Shown here one piece after another: positions 27,549 through 37,400 of a DNA stretch of 64,000 nt. Positions within the stretch are counted from its first letter, which is position 1. Each line of letters begins with the position of its first letter. The DNA comes from Aureibacter tunicatorum (GTDB lineage Bacteria > Bacteroidota > Bacteroidia > Cytophagales > Cyclobacteriaceae): the NCBI RefSeq assembly GCF_036492635.1, contig NZ_AP025305.1, positions 3,348,001-3,412,000 on the forward strand. Direction: 5' to 3'. The position numbers were made by a program, and so were the translations under genes. The notes beneath the pieces are model-generated. The model worked only from the letters and a program-made list of their open reading frames with translations. It was not told the origin of the DNA and did no database searches.

Positions 27549-28046
27549 ATGAGAAAAAACGAAATTATTAACAGCTATTTTTATACAATTATATGTTTTT
27601 GCTTTATCTGCTTGGTTGCAAGTTCATGCGCTTCCAGAAAGAAAGCCAATATAAGACAACAAAAAGTAAATACGCTGGTAAAAACAGCTCGTTCATATAC
27701 CGGCACACCTTATAGGTACGGGGGGACTAGTCGCAACGGCATGGATTGTTCAGCTTTATTAGTAAACTCATTTGATATTATTGGGATCAATTTGCCAAGA
27801 ACTTCCAAAGAGCAAAGCGAACAAGGCCAAAAAGTCAAGCTTAAAGATTTACAACCTGGTGATTTAGTATTTTTTGGATCAAAGAAAAATAAAAGAAGAA
27901 TATCTCATGCTGGTCTAGTTACTGAAGTTGTCAATGACGATCATGTTAAATTCATCCATGCGACTACAAGTCTGGGAGTTACCGAAAGCAATGTTCATTC
28001 TAAATACTACAAGAAACTCTTCAGAGAAGCTAGAAGAATATTCTAG
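27549..28046 (+). CDS. NlpC/P60 family (C40) peptidoglycan endopeptidase lipoprotein
   Basis: The 165-residue product has a lipoprotein signal (cysteine at about residue 27 in VASSCAS). The NlpC/P60 domain includes GTPYRYGGTSRNGMDCSAL with the catalytic cysteine, LPRTSKEQSEQGQ, and the catalytic histidine in RRISHAGLV, followed by FIHATTS. It should cut peptide stems of cell-wall peptidoglycan in the envelope, as Spr/MepS does. Complete active site and usual short length. Confidence 0.93.
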   Translation: MRKNEIINSYFYTIICFCFICLVASSCASRKKANIRQQKVNTLVKTARSYTGTPYRYGGTSRNGMDCSALLVNSFDIIGINLPRTSKEQSEQGQKVKLKDLQPGDLVFFGSKKNKRRISHAGLVTEVVNDDHVKFIHATTSLGVTESNVHSKYYKKLFREARRIF

Positions 28047-28050
28047 CTTC
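28026..28050. terminator. perfect inverted repeat across the stop codon at a convergent junction
   Basis: A 10-bp perfect stem (GAAGCTAGAA/TTCTAGCTTC) with a 5-nt loop holds the NlpC/P60 stop codon in its right arm and lies 20 bases from the end of the convergent sensor-phosphatase gene. There is no T tract, so a terminator or mRNA-end stabiliser are both possible. Confidence 0.45.
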
Positions 28051-28069
28051 CAATTTAGATATTGACTTA

Positions 28070-31000
28070 TTAAAACTTGATCCCTATCAACAAGATATCA
28101 TCAACTTGTTCCCAATTTCCTTTCCAATAGTTTAACGTCTTTTGCACTTGTTCATGCTGCTTATCCATTGGCAGATCTTTGATTTTATACAATAACTCGC
28201 GAATTCTTCTATTCAAGAATTTTTTGCCTTTTGTGCCTCCGAACTGATCCCTCAATCCATCAGTAGAAAGGTAAAACTGCTCAACTTCATTCATATCCAA
28301 CTCATGCTCTGTCATCAAATAATCTTTATTGCCAGATACATCGCCTATAGAAATTCTATCAGCTTTTATCTCGTTAAGCTTTCTATTCTTAAAATACATC
28401 AAATTCACCTTGGCTCCTGCATAATGCATTTTCATGGTCTCATAATCCCAACAAACTAGACCAATATCCATTCCCTCATTATTATGGTACTTATGGTCTT
28501 GGCGCATGATATTTCTCAAATTGGAATCTATCTTCTCGATTTTCTGAACAAGAGAAAGCCTTTTATTTCTAATAGCTTCGCTCAAAAACACATTGGTCAT
28601 TACCGCCAATAAAGCGCCCGACACTCCATGTCCAGTGCAATCAATGCAAGCCAAATAAAACTTGCCATTTTCCCTGCCCATCCAATATATATCGCCACTG
28701 ACGGTATCTTTCGGCCTAAAAAACACAAAAGCGTCATCGCATGATTCTTTAAGCTTTTCAAGTTCAGGAAGCAATGTACTCTGAAGTTGCGCCGCAGCGA
28801 TAAGGCCTTGAGAGATTTCATTGTTTTTTGAAAGAATCTGAGTATTGGCAGACTTCAACAAATTCGTTTTCTGCTTCAACACTTCCTTCTGAAACTCCAA
28901 CTCAGAGGTTCTAATGCTAACCTGCTTTTCCAGACGCTCTTTATCCATTTTCAACTTGTAGCTATACAAATAAGCTACTGTCACCATGAATATAATTGCT
29001 ATTATAAAATACAATAATATCGCTAAAGCCGACCTCGAAGAAGGCGGTGTAATGGTAATCGGAATCGTCACAATTTCAGAAACGTCGCCGTAAGAACTTA
29101 CAGCTTTGACTTTAAATAGATAATCTCCCTCAAATAAGTTGGCATAAAGCACTTCAGGATTTTCATTCATTTCTTGCCATGTATGCTCATGACCGACAAG
29201 TTGAGTATAGTATCTGAATTGCTTCGGATCATTAAATGGAAACGCGGTATATTTAATCGTAAACTTATTTTCTTCTATCGGCAATGTCAATCTCTCTCCA
29301 AATTCTTGATAATTGGCTAATGCTGTCTCTATGCTTTTGATCTTCAAATTAACTGCGTTTTTCACAGTTCGTTGCACAGGTCTGTAATCACCTGTATCAA
29401 CTTGCATTTTTAAAATATCAAAACCTCCATGGCCCATTACATACAGTCCGCCCTTATTAGTCAAATTAATCTGCCTGATTACTCCAACTTGGCTATTTGG
29501 GATTTCAGCAATGACGCTCATTTTTTGAGAAACAAAGTCGTAGGCCAATACTCCGCTTAGTTGATCATCATAGTTTTTCACCAAAATCAATTTGTCTCCA
29601 TCCTGAGAAACTGAAGCCAATCTGATTTTATCCGACAGGTACCTATTCAACAAAAACTTGTTGTATTGCTCATTAAACTCGCAAATTTTCTCATTATTGT
29701 AAAGCAATATTTGCCCTTTGGCATTCAAAAGTTTATAACTCTCATTCTTTTTCACACCTTCATCTTCGCCAAAGAACTCGAACTTAGGAACTTTCACCTC
29801 ATGAATAGTCTCCAAGTCAATATTCATTTTCTTCACTCTGGTATTGCTTACAAACCAGCATTCAACAGTATTGTCCTCAAGCACTCTAACTACAGGAAAA
29901 TCAAAGTCCCCCTGCATATAACTCGACTCCCAAAGATTCTCCCACTCTGACTTTTTTCGGTTAAAATGAAGCAATAAAACTCTATTAGGGTCACTCCCCA
30001 AAATATACAGTTCACCGTCAACCTCAAAATCAACCAAGTACTCCACATATAATTTTGAAATTCGCTTGGGTTGCTCACCTTTACGATAAATATGAGTATT
30101 TTTTCCAGAAAATATCAGGCCTTCAGGAGTCACTTTCATAGAGTAGCCTCTATCACCTAGCTCATCCACCTTCACAAAGCTCACCCTTTGATCTTGTCGA
30201 CTCGTATCTTTTAAAAATAATCCTTCAGAAGTAACCACATACAAATCATTGTCATAGCCTTCAGCCATGTCATAAATCAATCCATATAGCCCGGAAGATG
30301 TATCAAGAATTTGAAAATTAGCATCCATATCATAGCACATAACACCTTTGGATGTCAAAACCCATACATTGAATGATTCGTCCTGAAACAAATCAAACAC
30401 AACTTCACTAGGCAATCCTTCCTCTCTGCCAAGACGCTCTATCAGCTGGCCATTTCTATCGAACCTAAAGACCCCTTCATTTTCAGACGAAACCATAAAA
30501 GTTCCATCCATCAGCTTCATGCCTTTATTCAAGGAAGCCTTCTTCATTTCTTTTTTGAAGTTATAATCGAAAGGCTCATATGTGCCATCAAGAGTATTGA
30601 TCAGAAACATCTCAAGTCTCATATTGACTGTCAAGACCCTGTGAGCATCGTATGCCATGATAGCTATAGGCGTATGCCTTAGAAAAAACGGCTTGACATC
30701 TTCCAAAATATAATTCATATTGACGCCATCCATTCTAAAAACACCTTTGAGAACATCTGTTCCCCAGACTTCCCCATCCATTTTAAAGAATTGATGAATA
30801 AAACGTCCCTTTAAAAGAGTCATTTCTTTTTCCTGCTCATCCCATACAGCTACATGACCTATAAGATTGAAATAAACATATCTCCCTGTGGATTCGACAG
30901 AAGTGATCGGCTCTAAATTTTCAGTAATCGATTCTGGAATATGATGCAATAAAGACACAAAGTAGGGCTTGCCATTTTTATCAAAATCCATATAGCCAAA

Positions 31001-31309
31001 ATCATGCGATGCTCCTATGAAGCATTTTCCTTGATCATTGAATACAATAGATCTTACTTTCTGATTATCCGGCATTTCCATAAATAAATTCCACCGGTGG
31101 CCGTCAAAAGATATAATGCCATCATGATTAGCCATGTAAATTTCACCCGAAAGAGCTTGGTTTACTTCATAACTCTGTGGATTAAATTTATTATCCTTAA
31201 AGTCATAAAAAACACTTGGCCTGTTTGTTCCCGCTGGATTTGCGAACAAGACAGACGCGAAATCACAACAAAACACAAATAGTAATATAAACAGGCTTCT
31301 CAGAATCAT
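28070..31309 (-). CDS. propeller sensor / SpoIIE-type serine phosphatase
   Basis: The 1079-residue protein has an N-terminal signal or signal anchor (1-23), propeller-like repeats over about 30-680, and a Y_Y_Y-like domain near 690-755 (FTIKYTAFPFNDPKQFRYY). One membrane helix lies at about 765-787, then a coiled coil (about 790-840), then a PP2C/SpoIIE phosphatase (about 855-1079). Metal-binding motifs are RPKDTVSGDIYW, CIDCTGHGVSGALLAV and STDGLRDQFGG. It probably senses a signal outside the inner membrane and dephosphorylates a cytoplasmic partner, such as an anti-sigma-factor antagonist. No such partner lies nearby. Confidence 0.9.
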   Translation of the reverse strand: MILRSLFILLFVFCCDFASVLFANPAGTNRPSVFYDFKDNKFNPQSYEVNQALSGEIYMANHDGIISFDGHRWNLFMEMPDNQKVRSIVFNDQGKCFIGASHDFGYMDFDKNGKPYFVSLLHHIPESITENLEPITSVESTGRYVYFNLIGHVAVWDEQEKEMTLLKGRFIHQFFKMDGEVWGTDVLKGVFRMDGVNMNYILEDVKPFFLRHTPIAIMAYDAHRVLTVNMRLEMFLINTLDGTYEPFDYNFKKEMKKASLNKGMKLMDGTFMVSSENEGVFRFDRNGQLIERLGREEGLPSEVVFDLFQDESFNVWVLTSKGVMCYDMDANFQILDTSSGLYGLIYDMAEGYDNDLYVVTSEGLFLKDTSRQDQRVSFVKVDELGDRGYSMKVTPEGLIFSGKNTHIYRKGEQPKRISKLYVEYLVDFEVDGELYILGSDPNRVLLLHFNRKKSEWENLWESSYMQGDFDFPVVRVLEDNTVECWFVSNTRVKKMNIDLETIHEVKVPKFEFFGEDEGVKKNESYKLLNAKGQILLYNNEKICEFNEQYNKFLLNRYLSDKIRLASVSQDGDKLILVKNYDDQLSGVLAYDFVSQKMSVIAEIPNSQVGVIRQINLTNKGGLYVMGHGGFDILKMQVDTGDYRPVQRTVKNAVNLKIKSIETALANYQEFGERLTLPIEENKFTIKYTAFPFNDPKQFRYYTQLVGHEHTWQEMNENPEVLYANLFEGDYLFKVKAVSSYGDVSEIVTIPITITPPSSRSALAILLYFIIAIIFMVTVAYLYSYKLKMDKERLEKQVSIRTSELEFQKEVLKQKTNLLKSANTQILSKNNEISQGLIAAAQLQSTLLPELEKLKESCDDAFVFFRPKDTVSGDIYWMGRENGKFYLACIDCTGHGVSGALLAVMTNVFLSEAIRNKRLSLVQKIEKIDSNLRNIMRQDHKYHNNEGMDIGLVCWDYETMKMHYAGAKVNLMYFKNRKLNEIKADRISIGDVSGNKDYLMTEHELDMNEVEQFYLSTDGLRDQFGGTKGKKFLNRRIRELLYKIKDLPMDKQHEQVQKTLNYWKGNWEQVDDILLIGIKF

Positions 31310-31352
31310 ATCAATTAATATTCCCTAATCTACACAAATATCGGCTCTCAGA

Positions 31353-31383
31353 CAAAGTTAAAGGTATTATTTCAGGTTTCAAC
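31353..31383 (-). promoter_or_regulatory. promoter of the sensor-phosphatase gene
   Basis: On the minus strand, GTTG, then 19 bases, then TAACTTTG. The -7 box is a perfect match to TAnnTTTG and the spacing is standard for Bacteroidota. Transcription would start about 37 bases before the ATG. Confidence 0.6.
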
Positions 31384-31486
31384 TCCATTCATCATGCCAA
31401 AATAATCATATAGTCATTCTTAAATTGAACGCAATGATATCTGAATAATTGCATTCAATCTCAACGACTATCAAAAGAAATTTCGT

Positions 31487-32767
31487 TTATTTTGATTTCA
31501 TGATTTCGATGATCTGGTCATCGGTTTTAGCCATTCCTATAGAAGCTATTTTTGAGAGATGCACTATAGTTTCCTCGACATCATTATCCAGAATTCCATC
31601 GCCATTTGGAGTAATACAATTTTGAGTCGAGAAAATAGCTGCTTGAATCGCCGCGCTTATGCCCGTTGAGGATTTTAACGCGCAAGAAGGCTTAGCTCCA
31701 TCACAAAACACTCCGGATGTATTGCCCAAAACATATTGCACTGCACTTTTAATTTGCTCCACATCACCTCCCAATAAATAGGATGCGCCAGCAGCGACGC
31801 CAGCTGAAGCAGGAACTATACCGCATAGTGCGGATAGCGGTCCAATACTATGCTTGATATGGATTGGAATGGCATTAGCGATAATCAATGCTCTGGCTAA
31901 AATATCCTCTCTTGCTTTTAGTTTTTCCGCTAAATCGATAATAGGCACATAAATAGTGATTCCTTGATTTCCTGATCCGGAATTAGTCATTACAGGCATC
32001 ATTGAACCCGACATTCTGGCATCCACGCCTGCCGCCGCTTTTGACATTGCCGAAACCATGATTTCATTGCCCAACAAACTATTAACATATGTGGCATGAA
32101 GCTTTTTGCCAACTTGAAGCCCATATTCGCCATTCAAACCCTCATGAGCAATACTCCAGTTGCAGTCAACTCCTTGCATAATGAATGATATAGAATCAAA
32201 TGAGGTGCTTTTAGCAAACTCAACAATAGATGCAACACTCAATTTTGCATAAGAACTTTCATCGCTTGCCTCCAACTTCTCAATATCAGAATCCTTTTCA
32301 AAAACCAACTCGCCATTCAATCTACCCGAAATGATATTCGTATGACTTTTAGCGATTTCTGTTATCGCGCAATCTTCTCCTGCATAAGCCTTAGCTTTGA
32401 TATAAAGCTTGTCTACATTATCTATAATTTGAACGCTAATTCTCTCATCGGACACAAAAGACTCTGCAGCTTCTGCAATTTCTGAATTAACATTCTTAAG
32501 CACTTCGAGCAAATCACTGGAACTCCCTGTATAAATGCCTAATGCTCCCGCCACCAACAAGCCTTTCATTTTTGTGCCGGGAATACCAACACCAAGCCCA
32601 TTCTTATAAATATTGCCGCTAACATGCAATTCCACTCTATCAGGCTCTTTGCCTAAGATTTCTCTTGCTTTAACGACTGCCAAGCATGCGGCGATAGGCT
32701 CAGTGCAACCCAAAGCCATCGCTACATTCTTCTTTAATATTCGTATTATTTCTTCATTCAATCTCAT
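31487..32767 (-). CDS. L-cysteine desulfidase / serine dehydratase-alpha-like (CyuA, UPF0597)
   Basis: The 426-residue protein matches the CyuA/YhaM family from end to end: start ILKKNVAMALGCTEPIA, then GIPGTKMKGLLVAGALG, and GVFCDGAKPSCALKSSTG. The cysteines in these motifs are the expected ligands of a 4Fe-4S cluster used to remove sulfide or water from cysteine or serine. Product would be pyruvate plus ammonia and sulfide. Cytoplasmic. It stands alone; no cysteine-responsive regulator lies beside it. Confidence 0.9.
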   Translation of the reverse strand: MRLNEEIIRILKKNVAMALGCTEPIAACLAVVKAREILGKEPDRVELHVSGNIYKNGLGVGIPGTKMKGLLVAGALGIYTGSSSDLLEVLKNVNSEIAEAAESFVSDERISVQIIDNVDKLYIKAKAYAGEDCAITEIAKSHTNIISGRLNGELVFEKDSDIEKLEASDESSYAKLSVASIVEFAKSTSFDSISFIMQGVDCNWSIAHEGLNGEYGLQVGKKLHATYVNSLLGNEIMVSAMSKAAAGVDARMSGSMMPVMTNSGSGNQGITIYVPIIDLAEKLKAREDILARALIIANAIPIHIKHSIGPLSALCGIVPASAGVAAGASYLLGGDVEQIKSAVQYVLGNTSGVFCDGAKPSCALKSSTGISAAIQAAIFSTQNCITPNGDGILDNDVEETIVHLSKIASIGMAKTDDQIIEIMKSK

Positions 32768-32889
32768 TACGACTACCTAAATTCAACCCTACATTAGCGC
32801 AACAATATAACATTATTCACTATCAATAAAGTATCATTAAGTCATTTTTTCATCATTATAATGAAAATATTATATTATCAATTACATGC

Positions 32890-34254
32890 TTAATATTCTG
32901 AAACAGTAATCGTTTTAAGATTGGTAAACTCTCTGATTCCGTGGGAAGCCAGTTCCCTACCATAACCGGATTTTTTCACTCCTCCAAACGGCAATCGTGG
33001 ATCGGAAATCACCATGCCATTGATAGCTACAGTTCCCGAATCAATGGAAACTGCTATTTTTTCAGCTCTTTCAATATCTCTTGACCAAATACTCGCTCCT
33101 AAGCCATAATCACTTATATTCACCATCTCAATCACCTCTTCTTCATCAGCAAATGTCGACACTGCCGCAACAGGTCCGAATACCTCCTCTTTGAAAACTA
33201 TATTTTCCGCGCCAACATCAACAAGTAAAGCTGGAGATATGAAGTTTCCTTTTCTTTCACCGCCTGATACTAGTTTCGCCCCCATTTCAATCGCCTTTTT
33301 CATTTGACATTCTACTTTATCCGCCAAATCCTTTCTAGCCATGCACCCCAAGTCAGTAGACCCAAGTTTCGGATCGCCAATCCGCATAGCCTTCATTTCC
33401 TTCACGAATTCTTCAATAAAAACTTCTTGCAGATCAATATGAACAAAAAATCTTTTGGCTGATATGCATGTTTGTCCCGTATTGAACATTCTTGATTTAA
33501 CAGCGATCTTTGCAGCCATTTCAACATCGGCATCTTTCAAAACGACAAATGGGTCGCTTCCTCCCATTTCAAGCATGCATTTTTTAAGATACTTGCCTGA
33601 CAATTCCGCCACTTTAGCTCCAGCAACATCACTTCCTGTAAATGTCACTCCTTGAACATATGGATGGCCAATTACTGATTCTACTTGTGGAATATCAATT
33701 ACTAATGACTGAAAAACACCCTTGGGAATGCCAGCTTCCTCCATAAGATTTTGAATCTTCAAGCCGCAGCCCATTGTATTCGGGGCATGCTTCAATACAG
33801 TAGCATTTCCAGCCAAAATAGTGGGCACTGCATACCTCAATACTTGCCAAAATGGAAAATTCCATGGCATAATTCCCAATATCACCCCTAATGGATCATA
33901 CCTTATATAAGACTTAGCAAATGAGGATGCTATCAACTCAGGTTTGAGAAACTCTTCCGCATGCTCTGCGTAATACTGGCAAAGCATCGCGCATTTAGAA
34001 ACTTCAGCTATCGATTGTGAAATAGGCTTCCCCATTTCCTCAGTTATCAAATGAGCTAAATCTCTCTTTTTTTCCTCCAATAACAAAGCTAGCTTTTCCA
34101 CTAACTTTACTCTCTCAGGCAAACCTACATTCTTCCATTGACGATAACTGTCATTCGAAATTTTAAGAGCATTTTCGATCTGCGAATCGCTAAGCATATT
34201 ATATTCGGCAATACTATTTCCTGTGGCTGGGTTAAATGTCGTAATCTGAGTCAT
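32890..34254 (-). CDS. NAD(P)-dependent succinate-semialdehyde dehydrogenase
   Basis: The 454-residue aldehyde dehydrogenase is of the short GabD/YneI class. It has LGVILGIMPWNFPFWQVLR, TFTGSDVAGAKVAEL, the general base in LEMGGSDPFVV and the catalytic cysteine in FNTGQTCISAKR. It oxidises succinic semialdehyde to succinate, feeding the TCA cycle, though related aldehydes are possible. It lies 122 bases upstream of the CyuA-like gene on the same strand. Confidence 0.92.
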   Translation of the reverse strand: MTQITTFNPATGNSIAEYNMLSDSQIENALKISNDSYRQWKNVGLPERVKLVEKLALLLEEKKRDLAHLITEEMGKPISQSIAEVSKCAMLCQYYAEHAEEFLKPELIASSFAKSYIRYDPLGVILGIMPWNFPFWQVLRYAVPTILAGNATVLKHAPNTMGCGLKIQNLMEEAGIPKGVFQSLVIDIPQVESVIGHPYVQGVTFTGSDVAGAKVAELSGKYLKKCMLEMGGSDPFVVLKDADVEMAAKIAVKSRMFNTGQTCISAKRFFVHIDLQEVFIEEFVKEMKAMRIGDPKLGSTDLGCMARKDLADKVECQMKKAIEMGAKLVSGGERKGNFISPALLVDVGAENIVFKEEVFGPVAAVSTFADEEEVIEMVNISDYGLGASIWSRDIERAEKIAVSIDSGTVAINGMVISDPRLPFGGVKKSGYGRELASHGIREFTNLKTITVSEY

Positions 34255-34384
34255 TTTTCATTCTATGGTTTCCTGACTCAATATAAATAAAATGAAATAC
34301 CCAATTCGCATACGCATAAAAAAATACTTAATATTCCTTCCTTCACGGCTTCTCTCATATTACTGCTTAACACTTTTCACTAAA

Positions 34385-34436
34385 TAAAAAGGCTGTCGAA
34401 AGAAGCGAATTTACATTCACTCCTTTCGACAGCCTT
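34385..34436 (-). terminator. strong terminator of the DUF3857 gene
   Basis: A 14-bp stem (AAGGCTGTCGAAAG/CTTTCGACAGCCTT) with a 20-nt loop, followed on the minus strand by five T, 27 bases past the stop. Confidence 0.85.
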
Positions 34437-34462
34437 CTAAAAGCCAGCAATGTACTTATAAA

Positions 34463-37400
34463 CTAGTTTGCTTTCTTGACTTTAAAAGTAATATACAAAT
34501 CCTCAGCTTTATTGATTTTCACGAAACTAGATCGCATTTCCTCGTATGCCGAAGCTGGAAAAGTCTCATCATAACTTTCAATAGTTCTTGTTATCTTAAC
34601 TTTATTCGCTCCTACTTTTTCAATATTCAAAACATACTTCATGAACTGGTTTGAAATCTCAATCCCTTCGGGAAGCTCCAACATTTCACTGCCTTCCGGC
34701 AAATTAACTTCTATCTCAAAATCATAATTTCTCACAGATTCAAAATCGCCAAAAACAATCGGATACTTTCTCTTTTCATCCGGGAAATTATCGATATAAG
34801 CGAATTCCTCAAACATTGGAACTTTCAATGCCTTGATGCCTCCCAAGTTTTTAATTTCATCCAGCACCTCATATTCGCTCGACCAAACTACATCTTTTTC
34901 ATAATCTTCAAGATTTGCAAGGTCACTGCTTATGATATTAAGCTCATTTTCAAAATGCGTCCCCAAAAGATACGCTTCATCTTCTTTTTGCTTTTCCTTT
35001 GTCATACCATCAAAGTAATGTCTATAATTACCTGACAAATTTCCAAAAGCCTGCAAATGACTGTTTATTTTTATATCTCCGGTACCATTTATCTGAATTT
35101 TTATTTTTCTCTGTAATTTCTCCTCGCTTAACCTTGGATTAGGGATGCTGATAAGCTCATTTCCAACATTTTCATCTTCAGAATTAGGAATAACTAATGC
35201 TTGTGATTTATAAAGCGTATAAGGCACTATACCAAAAGGCAATTTGCTATCCGTCAATTCTTGATACATCGTTTGGCCTTCCAAATTGATCTTAATAATA
35301 CAATGATTAAAATCCAATGAAGGAAGTTTCAATACATCTTCTCCGTTATCACGGGTATTCACCAAAACCAAATTTGTGCTAATTCCGGCTTTCTTAGCCA
35401 ACGTATGATAAAGCGTTGATAAATCTTTGCAATCTCCCAGCTTTGTGCTTATGGTCTTGAGTGGTTTTTGAGGCACATAGTTACTTTGACGAAACGAAAC
35501 CGAACTGTAATTGATATTTTTAGCTATATAATCATAAATAGCTTTTGCCTTTTCATATTCTGACATATCCTTTTCATGACTGAAAATCTCATTGTAAACC
35601 TCCTCAATGTTGTAATCCTCTTTAGCCATTGGCAATGCGATATCCCTATACCAATCGGAAATAACTTTCCATTCTTTTATTGTCGAAATCTCCAATGATT
35701 GTCCTATTTCAAAATACGATGGCGTATAACTCTCGCTTTCTATCTTTTCAGGGTTTTTCACTTCCCATGTATACAAATCAAACTCATCCAGTGTTGACTT
35801 TTCAGGCTGAATAGAGTTATTAACATACACAGAATCAAACTCATACCCTTTAGGAGTCAATAATCTTAACCTGCTTATTCCTGTAGGCAAGTTAGTATTG
35901 AATGTATGAGACATCCAAAACTCTTTGCTAAGCTTACCTCCTGTGTAATTCTCAATTCTATACGAAACATAAATAGCATCGCCAGGCTCAAGAGAAGTAA
36001 ACACCAACTTTCCACCACTACGCTCCGCTTGAGTTTTCTGACCATTCGCTTTTATAGCCTCGGATTTATTTATCACAAGATTCTGGCGACTCCAAACAAC
36101 AGGTATATTTATCTCGCTCCAATCTTCAATCGCCGATTGATTAAATAATTGCAAAGCAACTTCATAATTCTCCACATATGCTCCTTCAGGAAAAACCACA
36201 AAATCCATTCTATCAAATATATACTCAGCTGATTCATCAGACTCTGTCTTAGCATTCAACCTATCGATAACTTCCTGCTCATAATCCTCATTTTTAAGAA
36301 TAGATGTCAAAGCCTCCTTACCATTAAGCTCTCTCATTTTATCACGAACATCAAACAAGTTCGGGTTTATTTTTATAGCCTTTTCAAAACTTGCCAAAGC
36401 CTCATCATTTTTATACAGCTGCTCCAACAAATAACCCTTGTCTTTCCAATAAGTAGATGTGAATGGCCTATTCGCTAGATTCTTCTCTGTGAAATCAAGT
36501 GCCTTTTCATATTTTTTCTGATTGTAATAATGCTTGACCAATGCTTGAGTATAAGTTTCTTCCAAAGGGAAATTCTTATGCATTTCCAAAAGAGCTTTTT
36601 CTTTCTCTTTGGACATGCCATGCTCGTCATACTCATTCACTAAGAACCTAAAAATATTGTAGTTGAAATTATCATCTAAATACTCAGTCAAAAAATTCAA
36701 ATAATAATTTCCTCTTTGAGAAGTGCTCTTTAGGATATTGTATGTGTAAAATAAGAAAGTAGTATTATCCGGATGCTTCTTGTAAGCTTTATCAATAATT
36801 TCATACATTTTCTGATATTCCTTTTTAGCCACAAGATATCTAATCTTATATTGATAATACAATTCTCCATCATAGCCTTCTATTTTAGCTATGCTTTCCA
36901 AAGATTTCTCCGCAAACTCGTAATCTTTGTTTTGCATTGACCTTTCAAAATCATACGCGGCCACTAAATAAGAATCTGGGTAAATTTTTCGAAAACCTTC
37001 TATTTCCTTTGTAAGTGTAGTGTAATCCTCTATTTCAGCATGATTCAATAACAACTCTCCTTTCACGATTATTGTCTCAGCGTATTTCTCATCAATATTT
37101 TTAAGAACCTTGATCGCGTCATTATACCTTGACATTCTATTGTAAAGTTTCGCCAACATTATTTCATTCACAAAACCTTTTTTCCCTGTAAAATACTCTA
37201 CTGCGAAATGCTCAATACTTTTCGATTCAAGATCTATTGTTTTGGAATAGTTTCTATTTCGAAGGTTAACAGTCAGATTTGGAATCAAATTCATATTTTC
37301 ATCCAATACTCTTAAGATAAAATTCGGATAATTCACCTCTTCAGTGGCTCCAATTTGAACCAAAATTCTATTCGCTCCCTTTTTTAATTCAAATGAGCTC

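Noticed and set aside
34389-34436. large inverted repeat as a possible IS end
   Set aside because: It is a single 14-bp stem with a T tract right after a stop codon, which a terminator explains fully.
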